Assembly: GCA_965233625.1 (NCBI GenBank)
Contig: OZ247499.1
Location: forward strand, 2,232,001-2,296,000
Source of the DNA: G965233625 sp965233625
Lineage (GTDB): Bacteria > Planctomycetota > Planctomycetia > Pirellulales > Pirellulaceae
Direction of reading: 5' to 3'
Length of the DNA stretch: 64,000 nucleotides
This document shows, one piece after another, positions 53,296 to 62,447 of the stretch. How positions within the stretch are numbered: position 1 is the stretch's first letter; each line of letters begins with the position of its first letter. The position numbers and the translations under genes were made by a program. Under the pieces are notes generated by a model. It was not told the origin of the DNA. It saw only the letters and a list, made by a program, of their open reading frames with translations, and ran no database searches.

Positions 53296-55773
53296 CTATC
53301 GCTTTGTTTTGATCTTGCGCACAACATCTCTGAAAACATCCTCGCCCCACCGCGTGTTGTCCCAGTAATTCATGCGGCTTTCGCTTACGGTTTTCGCCAG
53401 GCGTTCGCACGTTTTGATATCGCCACTCCGATAGGCGTAGTGCATCAGGAGATCGATGTAATCCTCGTTGGACGGATCCTCCTGATAAAGAATTTCGGCG
53501 CCACGCACGATACGGGGAATGTCGAAACCGCGTTCTCGCAGTTCATGGAAGTACACTTTTTCGTTCACTACATCGGCTAACTTCGCGTACATTACGTCTC
53601 CGGCCGCCCCACCGATCTTGTTGGCGATTCTTGCCGCGTATGCTTCTGAATCGCGGGGTTTTCCACCCCACCTTGGCATCAGTCGCCCGGTAATTTCTGC
53701 GTGTGAAACATAGTTTTCAGGAAAACGCTTCATCATTTTCTCAACGTAACGATCAATGACAGCTTTGTCCCAGGCCTGACTTCTGGCGACGCCAAAGAGG
53801 CGATCATAGGCAATGGCAGGGGGATTAGGACCGTCTACGACCTGTTTAACCAGGTTGCCGGCCTTCGCGATATTTGACTCGAAGACGCGCATTGCCTCGG
53901 GAGGCACTTCATGCGCATAACCTTGGCCACGGGCCTGCCAGGCAATTGAGTAATATTGATTCGCAACAATCAACTTGACCGTGTCGCATTGCATCAGCCG
54001 GTACCACATTTCAATTAATGGCTTCGACTGGCGTTTCTTCCCAGGTGTGGGACTGCTTAAGATGGCGGCGAAGAATTCTTCATAACGTGTCGCATAACGG
54101 CTCCACGGGAAGGGCGTTCTAACGGGCGCCAGATATTGCGCGATAGACTCAAGTTTCTGGAATTGCTTGTTCATCAACATCTTGTGGATACCGTAGGCAA
54201 AATCCTTGCTAGGATGCTCCTTGGGCCACGCGGTCAATTTCCAGACCTTTACAACTGGGTCCATCTTGAATTCGTTGCGTTGTGCCGGTGTTGTGTGATG
54301 CCTGCGATACCTGGAACGCACCTGAACAATCGTACGACCGTCTGCGGAAACAACCTGAGTGTCGCAGCTGTCGATCTGAAGTATCGCCTCGTACTGCATG
54401 TAGGCTGTTTCTGAAATTGCGATCCTCCCGTCTGGCCGGGCAAGGATGACGTGGTTACCGTCGTTGACAATTTTGACTTCCCGTGCTTCATCACACTGCG
54501 TGATCCTTTCAACCCAGTACGGATCAGCAAACGGCTGCTCAAAGGCCCTGACCCCTTTCAACAACTGAAACACCGCAAACTGGCCGTTGGAATCGGCATA
54601 ATGCGGGTTGAGTGATCGCGGATAGCCAGGGATTGCAGGTGGGAAACAACTGAGCACCGCCGGCGGCATTTCCAGTCCGGGCGGCGCCACGACACTGTCG
54701 TCACTTTTTTTCAAAGGGGCAACGTAGTAGGGCCCGTCATTGCATTTGCAGACAACATGCTGTCCGTCAGGACTGATCTTCAGTTGATCAATCACTTTGA
54801 AGGGTGCAGGCAGCTGGTGCGTATGAACCGTCTTCCCGGTTTGAAGATCCCAGACGTAAAGCTTGTCGGGTTCCCGTGTGTCTTTGAAAGGACTTTCAAA
54901 GTCGTTGTCAGAAACCACGCCTAATTTGCCATCAGGCGTAATGGCAATCAGGCTCTTCTCGTTGGCCAAGCCTTCAAACCGCGCCAGTTGCTTTCCGTTC
55001 GTCAGATCGTAGGCCCCGGTTTTCTCGTGTGAGATGTATACAAAAACGCCTCCGTCCGCCGATACGGCCAGACGTGTTGGTGGGCGGATCGCCAGCAGAT
55101 CTGCACCTAATTGAAATTCATTTACCAGTTTGAATTCTGGCAACGGTGGGGCTGCGCGTTCGAAAGGTGCGAGAAACTCCACCACATCGCTGCGGCGTTT
55201 CTCTGCGACAAGATACTCGCGGTCCGCCTGACTAAGCGACTTGAACGGGACACTAATCTCGCTGCCGTCAGACTTCTCCAGAAACACCACACCCGGCTCT
55301 AAACGCACATACTTCGCTTCGATGGAATACTGCCCGGCTTCGGATTTCCATGTGCGAACCGGTTTCTTCGTTTCATACTTTAAAGGCTCGGGCTTCTTCC
55401 GTCTGGGAACGATTTTTGGCGGCGGTGGTGTGGCGGCTTTTACTACAACGCCTGGTTTGCCTTGCGGCTTTTCAATCGGCTGCGAGTTCGTGGTAAGCAC
55501 GTCGTTATTCGAATTTGCAACCTTGTTGATCAATAGAAATAAGCCGCCAACGGCAACCAGTCCCAGCACGACAATCCCGCCTACAGCGCCCGCGATAATT
55601 CCCCAGACAGGGAACGTTTGCTTTTTAGGAGCTGGACTACCACTGGCTTGTGACGACGCCGCAATTGGCGCAAATTGCCCGCAACTACCACAATAAACCG
55701 GCGACTGTGGTGGATGGTTGAGCGGTGGAAATATGGCCGCGTGACAATAAGGACACGAAATTCCTTGACTCAT
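53296..55773 (-). CDS. Zinc-ribbon / SHD1 / WD40-like membrane protein
   Basis: A planctomycete-type protein of about 825 residues. From ATG 55773 the N-terminus has a zinc ribbon (CPYCHAAIFPP..YCGSCG), then one transmembrane helix near 55-85 (GIIAGAVGGIVVLGLVAVGGLFLL). A Pro/Lys-rich linker follows, then an SHD1 domain near 140-195 (RTWKSEAGQYSIEAKYVRLE, ISVPFKSLSQADREYL). A WD40-like beta-propeller covers about 210-500 and a helical repeat region the end. The role is unknown. ATG 55779 and 55830 are alternatives. Confidence 0.8.
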   Translation of the reverse strand: MSQGISCPYCHAAIFPPLNHPPQSPVYCGSCGQFAPIAASSQASGSPAPKKQTFPVWGIIAGAVGGIVVLGLVAVGGLFLLINKVANSNNDVLTTNSQPIEKPQGKPGVVVKAATPPPPKIVPRRKKPEPLKYETKKPVRTWKSEAGQYSIEAKYVRLEPGVVFLEKSDGSEISVPFKSLSQADREYLVAEKRRSDVVEFLAPFERAAPPLPEFKLVNEFQLGADLLAIRPPTRLAVSADGGVFVYISHEKTGAYDLTNGKQLARFEGLANEKSLIAITPDGKLGVVSDNDFESPFKDTREPDKLYVWDLQTGKTVHTHQLPAPFKVIDQLKISPDGQHVVCKCNDGPYYVAPLKKSDDSVVAPPGLEMPPAVLSCFPPAIPGYPRSLNPHYADSNGQFAVFQLLKGVRAFEQPFADPYWVERITQCDEAREVKIVNDGNHVILARPDGRIAISETAYMQYEAILQIDSCDTQVVSADGRTIVQVRSRYRRHHTTPAQRNEFKMDPVVKVWKLTAWPKEHPSKDFAYGIHKMLMNKQFQKLESIAQYLAPVRTPFPWSRYATRYEEFFAAILSSPTPGKKRQSKPLIEMWYRLMQCDTVKLIVANQYYSIAWQARGQGYAHEVPPEAMRVFESNIAKAGNLVKQVVDGPNPPAIAYDRLFGVARSQAWDKAVIDRYVEKMMKRFPENYVSHAEITGRLMPRWGGKPRDSEAYAARIANKIGGAAGDVMYAKLADVVNEKVYFHELRERGFDIPRIVRGAEILYQEDPSNEDYIDLLMHYAYRSGDIKTCERLAKTVSESRMNYWDNTRWGEDVFRDVVRKIKTKR

Positions 55774-56016
55774 AGTCATAGCCCCATGTTTCAGAGTGAA
55801 GGGGCGAGGAATTCCGCCCGGATGAGGCATGTGATGCTATCACTATGGCAATCGGTCCGCAAACAAATTCCACGGGCTTAGTTACACACTCACCCGAGTT
55901 TCACAATGTCGTGAACCAATAGGAAAACGCCCAGCTTCCGCCAGAGTGCTCATGCAGAACGGCACATTCATCGGGAAGCTAGGCGTGTTGATGGCAAAAC
56001 CTGATCTCTCGCGGCC

Positions 56017-57081
56017 TCACTCATCATACTTCAGCAGGAAGTCAGGATTGATCGCCTTGAAGCTCAATCGTCCGCCAATGCTTGGCTCGTGCACTTCGCG
56101 CTGCGGACGCAGGACGATGCCTTCGCGTTTGACCTTGTTGTTCAGCACGCTGTGGCCATGCGAGAGTGCAACGATCTGATCCACCGTGTGGTTCAGCACC
56201 AGGGGTTCGAGCACAGGCACGCTACGCAGTCCGGCTTCTTCCAGAATCTGCAACGCCAACGCGTGATCGACAAGCTGATACTCGTCGATGTTAAACACGT
56301 TGAAGATGTGCAGTTCCAGCTCTTTCAAGCCGTACTTGTTTTTCTGCACGCCCGGTCCGATCACCTCACCCTGAATCGCTGGTTGAAATCCATGCGACTG
56401 CTGAATCTGCCGCAACTTGGCTTCCAGGTTCAGTTGACGGCTGAGCCGCGCCAGGGCGTTGCCCTCGTCGGTTTCGTCCAGCCACTGGTTGCGGCTGCAG
56501 ATGCCGAATTCGCCTTCGCGCAGGAATGCGGTGAACGAGGTGCCATCCAGCTTTTCCGTCACGTAAAACTCCTTTCCACGGTGCTCTTGCAGAGCGTGCT
56601 CCAGCAGTTGAACGCGCGTTTCATCCGTTTTGGAGAGGAACCCTGGAAAGGCGCCTTTCACCCGCCCCGTCATCCCTTGTGAAACGGGTGGCTCGTACTT
56701 CACGATATCCAGCGCCGCCGTTACGTCATCTCCAACCGCGGCCGTCTGTTGCATGCTTTCTGGCAGAATGCTCAGCGGAAAGCAGATGCCCTGCGAGACC
56801 TGTCCGCGGAGCTTCACCGTGCGGATGCGGAAACCAGGTGGTCTGACCGTTTCACCACCTTCGATGATGGCTGGCTTGAAGCTGCTGGCGCGCAGGAATT
56901 CAAAGGCTTCGCGTTCTGGTAGTAGCGAATCAATTTCGCAGTAAACCACCTGATCGCCTGCCTGAAATTCGTCACGCTTGACCACCACCCACCAGCCGAG
57001 CACGCGGGCACGGACGATAGCGTCGGCGCCTGGGATGTTCTGAATTTCGTGAATCTGCTGAATGCTCGCCAGTTTTCTCAT
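56017..57081 (-). CDS. RNA ligase, DRB0094 (Rnl5) family
   Basis: A 354-residue ATP-dependent RNA ligase of the DRB0094 type. The N-terminal third is an OB-like module (ASIQQIHEIQNIPGADAIVRARVLGW). The nucleotidyltransferase domain follows with motif I TEKLDGTS (Lys177), motif III-like segment around AIQGEVIGPG, and REGIVLRP near the C-terminus (motif IV), then LSFKAINPDFLLK (motif V). The founding Deinococcus radiodurans enzyme seals nicks with 3'-OH RNA. It is a single gene with a CTGGAGGA ribosome site 5 nt upstream. The biological RNA substrate is unknown. Confidence 0.9.
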   Translation of the reverse strand: MRKLASIQQIHEIQNIPGADAIVRARVLGWWVVVKRDEFQAGDQVVYCEIDSLLPEREAFEFLRASSFKPAIIEGGETVRPPGFRIRTVKLRGQVSQGICFPLSILPESMQQTAAVGDDVTAALDIVKYEPPVSQGMTGRVKGAFPGFLSKTDETRVQLLEHALQEHRGKEFYVTEKLDGTSFTAFLREGEFGICSRNQWLDETDEGNALARLSRQLNLEAKLRQIQQSHGFQPAIQGEVIGPGVQKNKYGLKELELHIFNVFNIDEYQLVDHALALQILEEAGLRSVPVLEPLVLNHTVDQIVALSHGHSVLNNKVKREGIVLRPQREVHEPSIGGRLSFKAINPDFLLKYDE

Positions 57082-57292
57082 CGGTTCCTCCAGAGGATGT
57101 CGTGATTCCGCGAACTACAACGTTTAACGCGGTGTCCGCTGACTGACACAACGGCGGTTTGGCGGGTTCACAGCGGCGCCCCCGCTCGCCTGAGAAAGTG
57201 GAACCGCTATATTTTAAGCACACGCGACCGGCGGAACGCCCACCGCCGTTTCAAAGCTTTTCGAGCTGAAACATCAGCAGAATGGGATAGTC

Positions 57293-58300
57293 ATGGTGCG
57301 AATTGGCATTCTTGGTGCGACCGGTTACACCGCCCTAGAACTCATCAAACTTCTGCTCCGCCACCCGGAAGCCGACATCCGCGTGCTTACCAGCCGCCAG
57401 GAGGGTAACCCGCACGTGGCGTCCGTGCATCCCTCGCTGACCGGGCGTCTGGATCTGAATCTGCAGAATATCGACGCGACGGCCGTGGCAAAAGAAACAG
57501 ACTTCGTCTTCTGCTGCCTGCCTCACGCCGCCTCCGCACAGGCCGTAGCTGATCTGCTGGAGGGTGGTGTGAAGGTCTGCGACTTCAGCGCCGACTTCCG
57601 CCTCAACGACGTTGACTCTTACCACCAGTGGTACGGCGGCGAACATCCGGCGCCGCAATACATTGGCAAAACCGCGTACGGGCTGCCCGAACTCTTTCAC
57701 GACCAGATCAAGGAAGCGAAACTGGTTGCCAATCCTGGTTGCTTTCCTACCTCCGCGATTCTGCCGCTGGCGCCACTGGTGCATGAGGATCTGATTGAGC
57801 CGACCGGCATCATCGTGGATTCGAAAACCGGAGTCAGCGGCGCCGGCCGCACGCCGAAGCTGCCTTTCCACTACCCAGAGTGCAACGAGAGCATCACTGC
57901 TTACAACGTGGGCAAGCACCGCCATATGCCAGAGATCGATCAGATTGTTCTCCGCAGCACAGGCAAAGAGATTGAAGTCATTTTCACCCCGCACCTGGCG
58001 CCAATGGACCGCGGAATCCTATCCACCATCTATGCCCGGCCGAAGCGCGATGTCACAGAAGAAAAGGTGATGCAGACGCTGAGCGGATACTATGAGAACT
58101 CGCCCTTCATCCGCGTGGTGGAGCACCTGCCCAATACAAAAAGCGTCAGCGGAACCAACTATTGCGACATCACCGTGCGTAAAGTCCGTGGGCAACTGGT
58201 GCTGATCAGTTGCCTGGATAATTTAATCAAAGGCGCTTCGGGCGCGGCGGTTCAGAATTTCAATCTCATGCAGGGCTTTCCGGAAACGACTGCCCTCTAA
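57293..58300 (+). CDS. argC: N-acetyl-gamma-glutamyl-phosphate reductase
   Basis: ArgC catalyses the NADPH-dependent reduction in arginine biosynthesis. The 335-residue protein begins with GILGATGYTALELIKLL (Rossmann fold), includes FCCLPHAAS and has the active-site Cys150 in NPGCFPTSAILPLAP. Further hallmarks are VSGAGR and HRHMPEI. It is 19 nt upstream of argJ, in an apparent operon. Confidence 0.97.
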   Translation: MVRIGILGATGYTALELIKLLLRHPEADIRVLTSRQEGNPHVASVHPSLTGRLDLNLQNIDATAVAKETDFVFCCLPHAASAQAVADLLEGGVKVCDFSADFRLNDVDSYHQWYGGEHPAPQYIGKTAYGLPELFHDQIKEAKLVANPGCFPTSAILPLAPLVHEDLIEPTGIIVDSKTGVSGAGRTPKLPFHYPECNESITAYNVGKHRHMPEIDQIVLRSTGKEIEVIFTPHLAPMDRGILSTIYARPKRDVTEEKVMQTLSGYYENSPFIRVVEHLPNTKSVSGTNYCDITVRKVRGQLVLISCLDNLIKGASGAAVQNFNLMQGFPETTAL

Positions 58301-58319
58301 GAAACGGTTTAAAATAACG

Positions 58320-59531
58320 ATGTCACAGATCTCTCCATCGCCGTTGCATGTCCCGGCTGGCTTTAAGCTGGCTGGCGTGCATTGCAGCATTAAGTCGAAG
58401 TCGCAGAATCCCGATTTAACGCTGATCGTGGCGGATCAGCCTTGCGTTGCCGCGGGCGTGTATACGCAGAATGTTGTATTCGCCGCCCCGGTGCAGATTG
58501 ACCGTGAACGCACGCCAATGGCGGACTTCCGCGTGCTGGTCGTCAATTCCGGAAATGCCAATGCATGCACCGGTGCGCAAGGACTGGAAGATGCACGCCG
58601 CATGCTGGACCTCGCGGCGGAAGCATGTGGCGCCAGCGGGCAACAGGCGCTGGTGATGTCTACGGGCATCATCGGGCATCATCTGCCAATGGAAAAAATA
58701 TCGACCGGCATCGCCGCTGCCGCAAGCCAGCTGGGCAGCGACGACAAAGCGTTCGACGCCGCGGCCCGCGGTATTCTTACGACAGACATCTCCACCAAGT
58801 GCGCCGCCCGCCAAGTGAAGACGTCGCAGGGCGTGGTGCAGATTACTGGTATGAGCAAGGGCGCCGGCATGATCGGTCCCAACATGGCCACCCTGCTCAG
58901 CGCAACCATGACGGACGCCAACCTGACACCGCAGGACGCCCAGCAGGTGCTCAAACAGGCGGTCGACAAAAGCTTCAATTGCATCAGCGTGGACGAACAT
59001 ACCAGCACCAACGACACCGCCCTGCTCCTCTGCAGCGGGGAGTCGACAGCGCAACCGCTGACCGGCGAAGATCTCGACGCCTTTGCCGCCGCGTTGACGG
59101 AAATGTGCATTGAAATGGCGAAGATGATCCCGGATGACGGAGAAGGCGCGACCCACATCATCGAGATACAGGTTGCGGGCGCCCCTTCAAACGATGCCGC
59201 CAGGCAGATCGCACACACCGTCGCCAGCAGCAACCTGGTGAAGACCGCCATCACGGGCGCCGACCCCAACTGGGGCCGCATCGTTTCTGCAGCGGGCTAC
59301 GCGGGCGTTGCGTTCGACCCCGCCAAGGTGGATCTGCATGTGAATGGGGTGGCGTTGTACCAGCAGGGTTCGCCTTTGAAGTTCGATGCGGCCGCGACCA
59401 GCGCCTCGCTGCGTGCTTCGCGTGAGGCTCTGTTGCAATTGAATTTGAATCAGGGCGACGGCGCGGCGACGTTCTGGACCAGTGACCTAACGGTTGACTA
59501 TGTGAAATTCAACTCTGAATACACTACATGA
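58320..59531 (+). CDS. argJ: Bifunctional glutamate N-acetyltransferase ArgJ
   Basis: ArgJ transfers the acetyl group of N-acetylornithine to glutamate and self-cleaves before a conserved Thr. The 403-residue protein has MSKGAGMIGPNMATLLSATM with the autoprocessing/nucleophilic Thr, STGIIG, and SFNCISVDEHTSTNDTALLL. The C-terminal ITGADPNWGRI completes it. The presence of argJ implies a cyclic arginine pathway. It overlaps the channel gene by 4 bp. Confidence 0.97.
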   Translation: MSQISPSPLHVPAGFKLAGVHCSIKSKSQNPDLTLIVADQPCVAAGVYTQNVVFAAPVQIDRERTPMADFRVLVVNSGNANACTGAQGLEDARRMLDLAAEACGASGQQALVMSTGIIGHHLPMEKISTGIAAAASQLGSDDKAFDAAARGILTTDISTKCAARQVKTSQGVVQITGMSKGAGMIGPNMATLLSATMTDANLTPQDAQQVLKQAVDKSFNCISVDEHTSTNDTALLLCSGESTAQPLTGEDLDAFAAALTEMCIEMAKMIPDDGEGATHIIEIQVAGAPSNDAARQIAHTVASSNLVKTAITGADPNWGRIVSAAGYAGVAFDPAKVDLHVNGVALYQQGSPLKFDAAATSASLRASREALLQLNLNQGDGAATFWTSDLTVDYVKFNSEYTT

Positions 59532-60610
59532 GCAGCCCCACATTCACCGGGCGGATCTGGCATCGTATTGTCGAGAAGCTCAGCGACTGGTCATCACCGC
59601 AGCGCGCCGCCAAACCGCTGCGGAGATTGCGTATTGGTCTGCTGCTGCTGGGCGGCGTGATCTTTACGGCGATTGTGGGATACAGGTTGTCGGGGCTGTC
59701 GATCATTGATTCCGTCTGGATGGTCGCCATCACGCTTTCTTCCGTCGGCTATGGCGAAGTTAGCGACAGCGACCCGTGGTTCAAAGTCTTCACGGTGATG
59801 GTTATCGTCTTCGGCATGTCCGCAACGGCGTACGCTTTCGGCGGGTTCTTGCAGATGATTACCGAAGGCGAAATCCAACGCGTGCTAGGGAAACAACGTA
59901 TGACAAACAAAATTGACCTGCTCGAAAAACACGTTGTGATCTGCGGATTCGGCCGCAACGGGCACCTGCTGGCTGAGTCGCTGGCCAGCCAGAATCAGTC
60001 CTTTGTCATCGTTGACAACGACCCCGCGCTGGTCGCCGAAGCCGCCGAGCTGGGCTATCTGGTGATTGAAGGCGATGCGACGGAAGACGATGTGCTGATC
60101 GAAACAGGCATCGAACGTGCACGCTCGCTAGTGACGACGCTGCCTAACGATGCTGAAAATGTATTTATCACACTGACCACGCGCAACATCTGCCCAGGCA
60201 TTCAGATTATCGCCCGCGCCGAACATCAGACCAGCGAGAAGAAACTCCGGCAGGCTGGCGCCAACAAGATTGTGATGCCTGCTGTGATCGGCGCCCATCA
60301 GATGGCGCGGATGATAACGCGTCCTTCAACAGCCGATCTGATGGAACTGGTCGCCGAAAGCACGGTGATTGATGTTGACCTGGACGAAATCAACGTCCAG
60401 CCCGGCAGCAAACTGATCGGCCTGACCGTCCGCGAAACAGAAGCCCACCGGCTGCACCGCATTCTCGTTGTGGCAATCAAGCAGCTAGATGGTAACATGA
60501 TTTTCAATCCCGGCGCGGACTACCACTTCAGCGAAGGCGACATCATGATCGTGATGGGCCAGACTGACGATATCAAAAGCTTCTACAAGGCTCATGGCAT
60601 CACGCGGTAG
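59528..60610 (+). CDS. Potassium channel with RCK (TrkA) domains
   Basis: A 360-residue two-helix K+ channel. Helices near residues 36-55 and after 80 flank the selectivity filter SSVGYGE (71-77), a variant of TVGYGD. A cytoplasmic RCK_N domain (VVICGFGRNGHLLAESL near 133, VIEGDATEDDVLIETGI) and an RCK_C domain (about 270-355, ending GDIMIVMGQ) follow. RCK domains gate the pore with nucleotides or Ca2+. The ATG overlaps the argJ stop (ATGA), an unusual partner. Confidence 0.92.
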   Translation: MSSPTFTGRIWHRIVEKLSDWSSPQRAAKPLRRLRIGLLLLGGVIFTAIVGYRLSGLSIIDSVWMVAITLSSVGYGEVSDSDPWFKVFTVMVIVFGMSATAYAFGGFLQMITEGEIQRVLGKQRMTNKIDLLEKHVVICGFGRNGHLLAESLASQNQSFVIVDNDPALVAEAAELGYLVIEGDATEDDVLIETGIERARSLVTTLPNDAENVFITLTTRNICPGIQIIARAEHQTSEKKLRQAGANKIVMPAVIGAHQMARMITRPSTADLMELVAESTVIDVDLDEINVQPGSKLIGLTVRETEAHRLHRILVVAIKQLDGNMIFNPGADYHFSEGDIMIVMGQTDDIKSFYKAHGITR

Positions 60611-60651
60611 CTTCGCCACTTTCAATCCCAGCGTTCCCTGGAGAAAGCCAA

Positions 60652-61377
60652 ATGCTACGCATTCTCACCCTCCTGCTTGCCGCAGGAATGATCATTCCCT
60701 GCCTTGCAACAACCGCCCACGCAGAAGAAAACCCTGGCCAACGGGCGGCGGCTGAGATCAGAGAGATCGACGCCGCGATGAAACGCCTTAAACGTGAGGC
60801 GGAAGAACTTGCCGAACGGGGCAACCGCGAAGCGCTCGGCTCCGTAAAAGAGCAGTTGGCCCGCCTGGCGGCTGAGCGTGAAAAGCTCACCAGAAAAGCA
60901 CGCGGCGACGATTGGAAAAATTGGGTGGAGGAAGCGGAACGCAAAGTACACGCGTTACGCGAAGCGGGCAAAAAAGAAGAGGCTGAAGCGCTGATGCGTA
61001 TGATCAGAGAGAAACTCAACCACCGCCGCGAAGAGCACGCGCATGAGCATGAACAACATGCGCATGAACATGACGAACACGCCCACGATCATGAACACGC
61101 ACATGAGCATGAACACGCAAACCACGATCATCGCGCGGCTGAAATCATGGAGCGGGTCCGCCACATGCACAAAGCAGCGGAAAATCTGACCGCGGCAGGT
61201 CTACAAGCCGAAGCATCGCAGTTGCACCGCAAAGCTGAGCAACTGCAACAGTCCATCCACGACCCAAACGCGGCGCTGCGTGCTGAACTCAACGAGCTGC
61301 GGCAACACGTCCAGCGTCTTACCCGTCATGTGGAAGAACTGACGGAAATGGTGCAGGAACTCCGTCGCCGCAAGTAG
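60652..61377 (+). CDS. Exported His-rich coiled-coil protein
   Basis: A 241-residue protein with a signal peptide (ends near TTAHAEE). Long Glu/Arg/Lys-rich coiled coils (about 28-120 and 165-240) flank a region of about 40 residues (123-160) made of HAHEHE/HDHEHAHE-type repeats. It resembles planctomycete metal-binding or cell-surface coiled-coil proteins, but no named family is recognised. Its gene follows the K+ channel by 41 nt. Confidence 0.75.
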   Translation: MLRILTLLLAAGMIIPCLATTAHAEENPGQRAAAEIREIDAAMKRLKREAEELAERGNREALGSVKEQLARLAAEREKLTRKARGDDWKNWVEEAERKVHALREAGKKEEAEALMRMIREKLNHRREEHAHEHEQHAHEHDEHAHDHEHAHEHEHANHDHRAAEIMERVRHMHKAAENLTAAGLQAEASQLHRKAEQLQQSIHDPNAALRAELNELRQHVQRLTRHVEELTEMVQELRRRK

Positions 61378-61435
61378 CGGCAAAAATCTGGCGGATGACC
61401 GGGTTGCGACGTACGTTTCCCTAGACTGGACAATA

Positions 61436-61459
61436 GAAGCCTCTGATTACAGAGGCTTC
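61436..61459 (+). terminator. Hairpin after the His-rich gene
   Basis: A perfect 10-bp stem GAAGCCTCTG/CAGAGGCTTC with a 4-nt loop ATTA, 58 nt after the His-rich gene stop and 40 nt before the epimerase start. The flanking GCGTTTGC has only a short T run, so it may be a weak terminator or a 5' UTR structure of the epimerase gene. Confidence 0.5.
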
Positions 61460-61499
61460 GCGTTTGCAGCTTGATTGATCCCCTGGAAAGACCAGCATA

Positions 61500-62447
61500 A
61501 TGCGTACATTTCTTGTAACCGGCGGCGCTGGTTTTATCGGCTCACATATTGTCGATGCACTTCTCAAACGCGGTGACCGGGTCCGTGTGCTGGATAACCT
61601 TTCAACAGGCCGCCCGGTAAATCTCGCCCACGTCATCGACAGCGTCGAGCTAATCCAGGCGGATGTTACCGACACAGACGCCGTGCGGCAGGCCGTCCAG
61701 GGCGTTGACTGCGTGTTCCATCAGGCAGCTCTGGCCAGCGTACCGCACAGCGTGGAGAAGCCGCTGGATTCGCACCACGCCTGCGCGACCGGCACACTCA
61801 CCGTGCTGAACGAAGCCCGTCTGGCTGGCGTCCGGCGCCTGGTGTATGCAGCATCCAGTAGCGCGTATGGCAACATCAACGCGGCTTCCAATCGCGAAAC
61901 CGACGTTACCGGACCACTTTCGCCCTACGGCGCCGCTAAGCTTGCCGGCGAGAATTACTGCCGGGTCTTCTGGGAGACCTACGGCTTTGAAACGGTCTGC
62001 CTGCGTTACTTCAACGTCTTCGGCCCGCGGCAGGATCCAGATAGCCCGTACTCGGCGGTTATTCCGCTTTTCATTACACGCATGCTGCAAGGTGAACGCC
62101 CGGTCGTCTTTGGCGATGGCAAGCAGTCGCGCGATTTCACATTTGTAGAAAACGTCGTTAGCGGCAATCTGCTGGCGGCTGATTCGCCACGAGCGCCCGG
62201 CATGGTGATGAATCTTGCCTGCGGCGAATCGATCAGTCTGCTGCGTCTGATTGAGCTACTTAACGATTACCTCGGCACGGACCTCCCGGCCCGTCACGAA
62301 GCGGCCCGCGCCGGCGATATCTATCAGAGCATGGCGGATATCACGCTTGCCCGGAAAGTGCTGGAATACAAGCCAACGATCGAATTCGCCGACGGGCTAC
62401 GCCGGTCGATCGACTACTACCGCAGCACGATCAAAGCTTCGGTTTAG
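61500..62447 (+). CDS. NAD-dependent sugar-nucleotide epimerase/dehydratase
   Basis: An extended SDR of 315 residues, with TGGAGFIGSH at residues 7-16 for NAD binding, CVFHQAALASVP, YAASSSAYGN, the catalytic Tyr/Lys pair in SPYGAAKLAGE, and RYFNVFGPRQDPDSPYSAVIP. The last is typical of UDP-glucose/UDP-GlcNAc 4-epimerases of the GalE/WbpP type. The exact substrate is not determined. It converges with mtnA, with the stops adjacent. Confidence 0.93.
   Translation: MRTFLVTGGAGFIGSHIVDALLKRGDRVRVLDNLSTGRPVNLAHVIDSVELIQADVTDTDAVRQAVQGVDCVFHQAALASVPHSVEKPLDSHHACATGTLTVLNEARLAGVRRLVYAASSSAYGNINAASNRETDVTGPLSPYGAAKLAGENYCRVFWETYGFETVCLRYFNVFGPRQDPDSPYSAVIPLFITRMLQGERPVVFGDGKQSRDFTFVENVVSGNLLAADSPRAPGMVMNLACGESISLLRLIELLNDYLGTDLPARHEAARAGDIYQSMADITLARKVLEYKPTIEFADGLRRSIDYYRSTIKASV

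Noticed and set aside
58416..59156. A 246-codon minus-strand open frame opposite argJ
   Set aside because: It is a shadow of argJ, whose family signatures are unambiguous.
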